Below are positions 3,557 through 5,673 of a DNA stretch of 5,673 bases, one piece after another. The stretch is from Acidobacteriota bacterium (lineage in GTDB: Bacteria > Acidobacteriota > Polarisedimenticolia > J045), in contig JAJRXN010000415.1 of NCBI GenBank assembly GCA_024276295.1, positions 1-5,673 on the forward strand, given 5' to 3'. Within the stretch, counting starts at the first letter, position 1, and the number at the start of each line of letters is the position of its first letter. The notes under the pieces were generated by a model. That model searched no databases. It was not told the DNA's origin and worked only from the letters and a program-made list of their open reading frames with translations. The position numbers and the translations under genes are program-made.

Positions 3557-5673
3557 GCGTTCCTGCCCCGCACGCGGTAGTAGTAGGTGTCCTGCTTGTC
3601 GCCCTGGTCGCGGTCCTCGTAGAACGTGTCACCGGTCTCGGCCAGCAGCGTGAAGCCGCCGTCCGGCGAGGCCGAGCGGTAGATCGCGTACGAGGTGGCT
3701 CCCGCGGCCGGCTCCCACGACAGCCTGACGTGGGCGTAGCCGACGAGGTCGACCATCACGCCGGCGACCTCCGCCGGATCCGGGCGGCTTGTCGTCTCCG
3801 AGACGCTGACGCGCACCTGGTTGCCGTCGACCACGCCGCCGTTGGCGGGACCGGTCCCGCAGGTCTCGTCGCTCTCCGCCTGGACGATGTAGTCGAGCGT
3901 GCGGTCGGTCGGCGCGGTCGTGTCGTCCCAGGACGTCCCGGTCACGCCGCTGGCGACCAGGTTCGAGGCCGACGGAACGAAGTCCGGCGTCTCGCCGCGG
4001 TACACGTTGTACGTCCCGCCGTCGCCGGTGCCCCACGAGACCGCCGCGTTCCAGTTCACGGTGACACCGGAGGCGCCGCAGGCGTCGTTGTAGACGGCCG
4101 ACGTCGCACCGGCGAACGCGGGCGGCGTTCCGCAGTCGCTGCAGCCGCCATAGTCGGGCTGCGTGCCGTCCTTGACGATGAAGTCGTCGATCGTCCAGCC
4201 GCCGGCCTCGTTGGCGGCATCGGCGCGCATGCGGAACTCGAACCGCACGCCCGGCTTGCCGTCGACCAGCGAGGAGATGTCCGCCTCCTGGAAGCTGAAC
4301 GACGACTCGGTGACGGTCGACCCGTCGTTGCGATACAACGGCCAGCCCGGACCGGCGAAGACCCACAGCGAGGCGTCGTCGGTGCGGTGCACGCGCAGGC
4401 GCCGGTAGAACATCACCTTGGTGTTGGTCCAGTTCGTGGCGTCGAGGATCGGACTCGCGGCGGTCTCCGCGGCGAACGGCTCGTAGCCGCCCTGGTTGTC
4501 GCCGAGACCGGTCAGGTCCTCGCCGAGCACGCCGTCGTTGTTGTACGCCGCGTCCGGATCACCGAACAGCCCCTGGGGCGTCCCGACCTCCCACTCGCCG
4601 CCGAGCTGCCAGCCGTCGGCGCCGTTTTCGAACGTCGCGCGGTAGTACAGGCCGGGCACGGTGCCGAGCGCGAAGCGGAACGGCGTGCCGTGGTCGTCGA
4701 TCACCGTCGTGTTGCCGTACGTGTCGGTGCTGCTGATCCGGAACCAGACCTCGTTGCAGTCGGCGAACTCGTTGAGCGTGACCGCGTGGCCGGTCGTCAG
4801 CGCGCTGTCGGTGGTGGTCCGGCCCAGCGACGGGGTCGTGCCCCACTCGACGACGGTGTCGCCCGGCTCGGCGGTGTTCCAGCGGATCGTCGCTCGCTGG
4901 TCCGTGATCGTGTCGACCCGCAGGTTGCTCACCGCAGGACCGCCGCAGTCGGCGACCGCGGTGTCGAAGCTGGTCGCCGCCGCACCCGAACCGTCGTCCT
5001 CGTCGCGGTAGGTGACGGTGATGATGTCGTCGTCCGCGATCTGGAGCACCCCGTCACCGGCCACCGCCGGGCCGTGGGCCGTGCCGATCGAGCCGGTGAA
5101 CTTGGACGTGTTCGGTCCCGTCTCCGTCACCAGCACGAACTCGGCCGTCGTCTCCGTCGTGCTCGTCACCAGCAGCGTGGCGGTGTCGGCGACTTCGGGA
5201 TCGGGATTCAGGTCGAGATCGGTCACCCGGAACGTCACCGTGTCACTGCACGAGTAGACGCCCGCGTCGATCACGACCTGGCCTGCATGGCACGGCTGCA
5301 GGCCGTCGCCGAAGTCGCCGAGCGTCTCGAAATGGAAGTACGCGCCGTCGTTGTCGTCGACCGCGGTGTTGCCCGCCGGATCGGTCGATTCCACCTCGTA
5401 CCAGTAGACCGTGCACTCCTGCAGGCCCGTCAGCGTGACGGAATGACTGGTGGTCCTCCGGTCACCGGTGCTGGTGTTCGACGGCGGGATCGTCTCGCCC
5501 CAGACCAGCACGGTGTCGGACACCTCGTCGGTGTCCCAGAGCACCGTGGCCTCCGACCCGGTGATGTTCTCCTCGCGCACCCCGGAGATGATCGGAAACA
5601 CGCAGTCGCCGGTCGCGGTGTCGGTCCGCGTCTGGTTGACGCCTCCCGCCCCGTCGTCGGCGTCGATGTACTC
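3535..5673 (-). CDS. C-terminal part of a large extracellular FN3 / jelly-roll multidomain protein (partial)
   Basis: The frame is open to the right edge, so the N-terminus is missing; 712 residues are visible. Numbering from the edge, the domains are: the end of a beta module (1-24); FN3 (27-117); a Thr/Asp-rich beta-sandwich module (128-243, nt 4945-5292); FN3 (247-336); a jelly roll of the cleaved-adhesin/anchor-J or MAM type (340-502, nt 4168-4656), starting FENGADGW and ending GGWTIDDFIV; a C-x-x-C linker (GGCSDCG); and two FN3 domains (517-626 and 632-712), the last ending RVRGRNACG just before the stop. There is no transmembrane or sorting signal at the C-terminus. Regularly placed Cys suggest disulfides and an extracellular location. 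Such tails commonly follow secreted peptidases (subtilisin-, C25- or M6-like), adhesins or other hydrolases; the catalytic part, if any, lies outside the window. The GTG at 5601 is not the real start, because the codons before it continue the repeated module. Confidence 0.88.
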   Translation of the reverse strand, partial: EYIDADDGAGGVNQTRTDTATGDCVFPIISGVREENITGSEATVLWDTDEVSDTVLVWGETIPPSNTSTGDRRTTSHSVTLTGLQECTVYWYEVESTDPAGNTAVDDNDGAYFHFETLGDFGDGLQPCHAGQVVIDAGVYSCSDTVTFRVTDLDLNPDPEVADTATLLVTSTTETTAEFVLVTETGPNTSKFTGSIGTAHGPAVAGDGVLQIADDDIITVTYRDEDDGSGAAATSFDTAVADCGGPAVSNLRVDTITDQRATIRWNTAEPGDTVVEWGTTPSLGRTTTDSALTTGHAVTLNEFADCNEVWFRISSTDTYGNTTVIDDHGTPFRFALGTVPGLYYRATFENGADGWQLGGEWEVGTPQGLFGDPDAAYNNDGVLGEDLTGLGDNQGGYEPFAAETAASPILDATNWTNTKVMFYRRLRVHRTDDASLWVFAGPGWPLYRNDGSTVTESSFSFQEADISSLVDGKPGVRFEFRMRADAANEAGGWTIDDFIVKDGTQPDYGGCSDCGTPPAFAGATSAVYNDACGASGVTVNWNAAVSWGTGDGGTYNVYRGETPDFVPSASNLVASGVTGTSWDDTTAPTDRTLDYIVQAESDETCGTGPANGGVVDGNQVRVSVSETTSRPDPAEVAGVMVDLVGYAHVRLSWEPAAGATSYAIYRSASPDGGFTLLAETGDTFYEDRDQGDKQDTYYYRVRGRNACGTEGP
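4666..5673 (-). repeat. Protein-level tandem repeat: beta module plus FN3, about 219 residues per unit
   Basis: The end of one module plus FN3 (nt 5323-5673) aligns with the end of the next module plus FN3 (nt 4666-5010). Shared marks include YIDADDGAG against YRDEDDGSG, a D-C just before each FN3, the order AT-x-x-W-x-T, DTV-x-x-WG, H-x-VTL, C, and STD-x-x-GNT. The DNA has diverged, so this is an old duplication. The conserved Cys before each FN3 and the Cys inside it (residues 24/87 and 243/306) could pair. More copies may lie beyond the right edge. Confidence 0.7.

Noticed and set aside
1448..3580. A 710-codon open frame on the plus strand, antisense to the TPR-hydrolase gene.
   Set aside because: It mirrors a GC-rich coding gene. 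Its product is Arg/Gly/His-rich without recognisable motifs, while the opposite strand carries clear sulfatase and TPR signatures.
1317..3632. A 771-codon minus-strand frame in another phase across the same gene.
   Set aside because: It is almost entirely Arg/Gly/Ala/Pro, typical of an out-of-phase reading of GC-rich codons, and has no domain features.
5287..5303. TGGCACGGCTGCAGGCC and a similar TGGCACG near 2226 as further sigma-54 promoters.
   Set aside because: Both lack TTGC at the -12 position and lie inside genes on the opposite strand.
5599..5601. GTG as the start of the FN3 protein.
   Set aside because: The 24 codons before it stay open to the edge and repeat the module end seen again at nt 4945-5010. 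No signal peptide follows the GTG.

Overview
This is a GC-rich bacterial window with four protein genes, one of them cut by the right edge. Three features suggest a Gram-negative organism with a large secretome: a lipoprotein with Gly after the lipobox Cys, a sulfatase-fold protein fused to TPRs, and a multi-domain extracellular FN3 / anchor-J-like protein. From memory, sulfatase-TPR fusions and Cys-rich FN3/beta-sandwich modules of this style are common in Acidobacteriota (Thermoanaerobaculia-like lineages), with Myxococcota as an alternative. This placement is low confidence because no marker gene is present.

Left part (1-803): a 16-base perfect match to the sigma-54 -24/-12 consensus (73-88) precedes a small plus-strand gene (152-712). 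That gene encodes a secreted protein with a putative small beta-barrel (OB-like) domain containing a CDGC motif and a His/Met/Gly/Arg-rich tail. A 12-bp GC-rich hairpin (744-771) lies midway between this gene and the convergent lipoprotein gene and can terminate both.

Middle (804-1339): a minus-strand lipoprotein gene (804-1199) encodes a Cys-Met/CxxCGM module resembling the heavy-metal-binding domain (HMBD) of copper-efflux proteins, plus a His-rich tail. It has a perfect AAGGAGG Shine-Dalgarno. The 140 bp upstream of it hold an exact 10-bp direct repeat (14-bp period) and an exact 8-bp inverted repeat, neither explained by coding.

Right part (1340-5673): two minus-strand genes overlap by 22 bp. 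The upstream one (3535 to beyond 5673) is the C-terminal part of a large extracellular protein. Its order is end of a beta module, FN3, beta module, FN3, anchor-J/MAM-like jelly roll, FN3, FN3. The downstream one (1340-3556) is an exported alkaline-phosphatase/sulfatase-superfamily protein with about six C-terminal TPRs. Thr stands where sulfatases have the formylglycine-forming Cys or Ser, so it is probably not a classical sulfatase.

The genes do not form an obvious known pathway. The two small convergent genes share a possible metal or thiol theme and envelope location. The FN3 protein and TPR-hydrolase appear to be co-transcribed. I did not find a convincing new defence, mobile, CRISPR or RNA system. 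The best leads are the sigma-54 promoter with its unrecognised target gene, the HMBD-like lipoprotein with its upstream repeats, and the Thr-type sulfatase-TPR protein.
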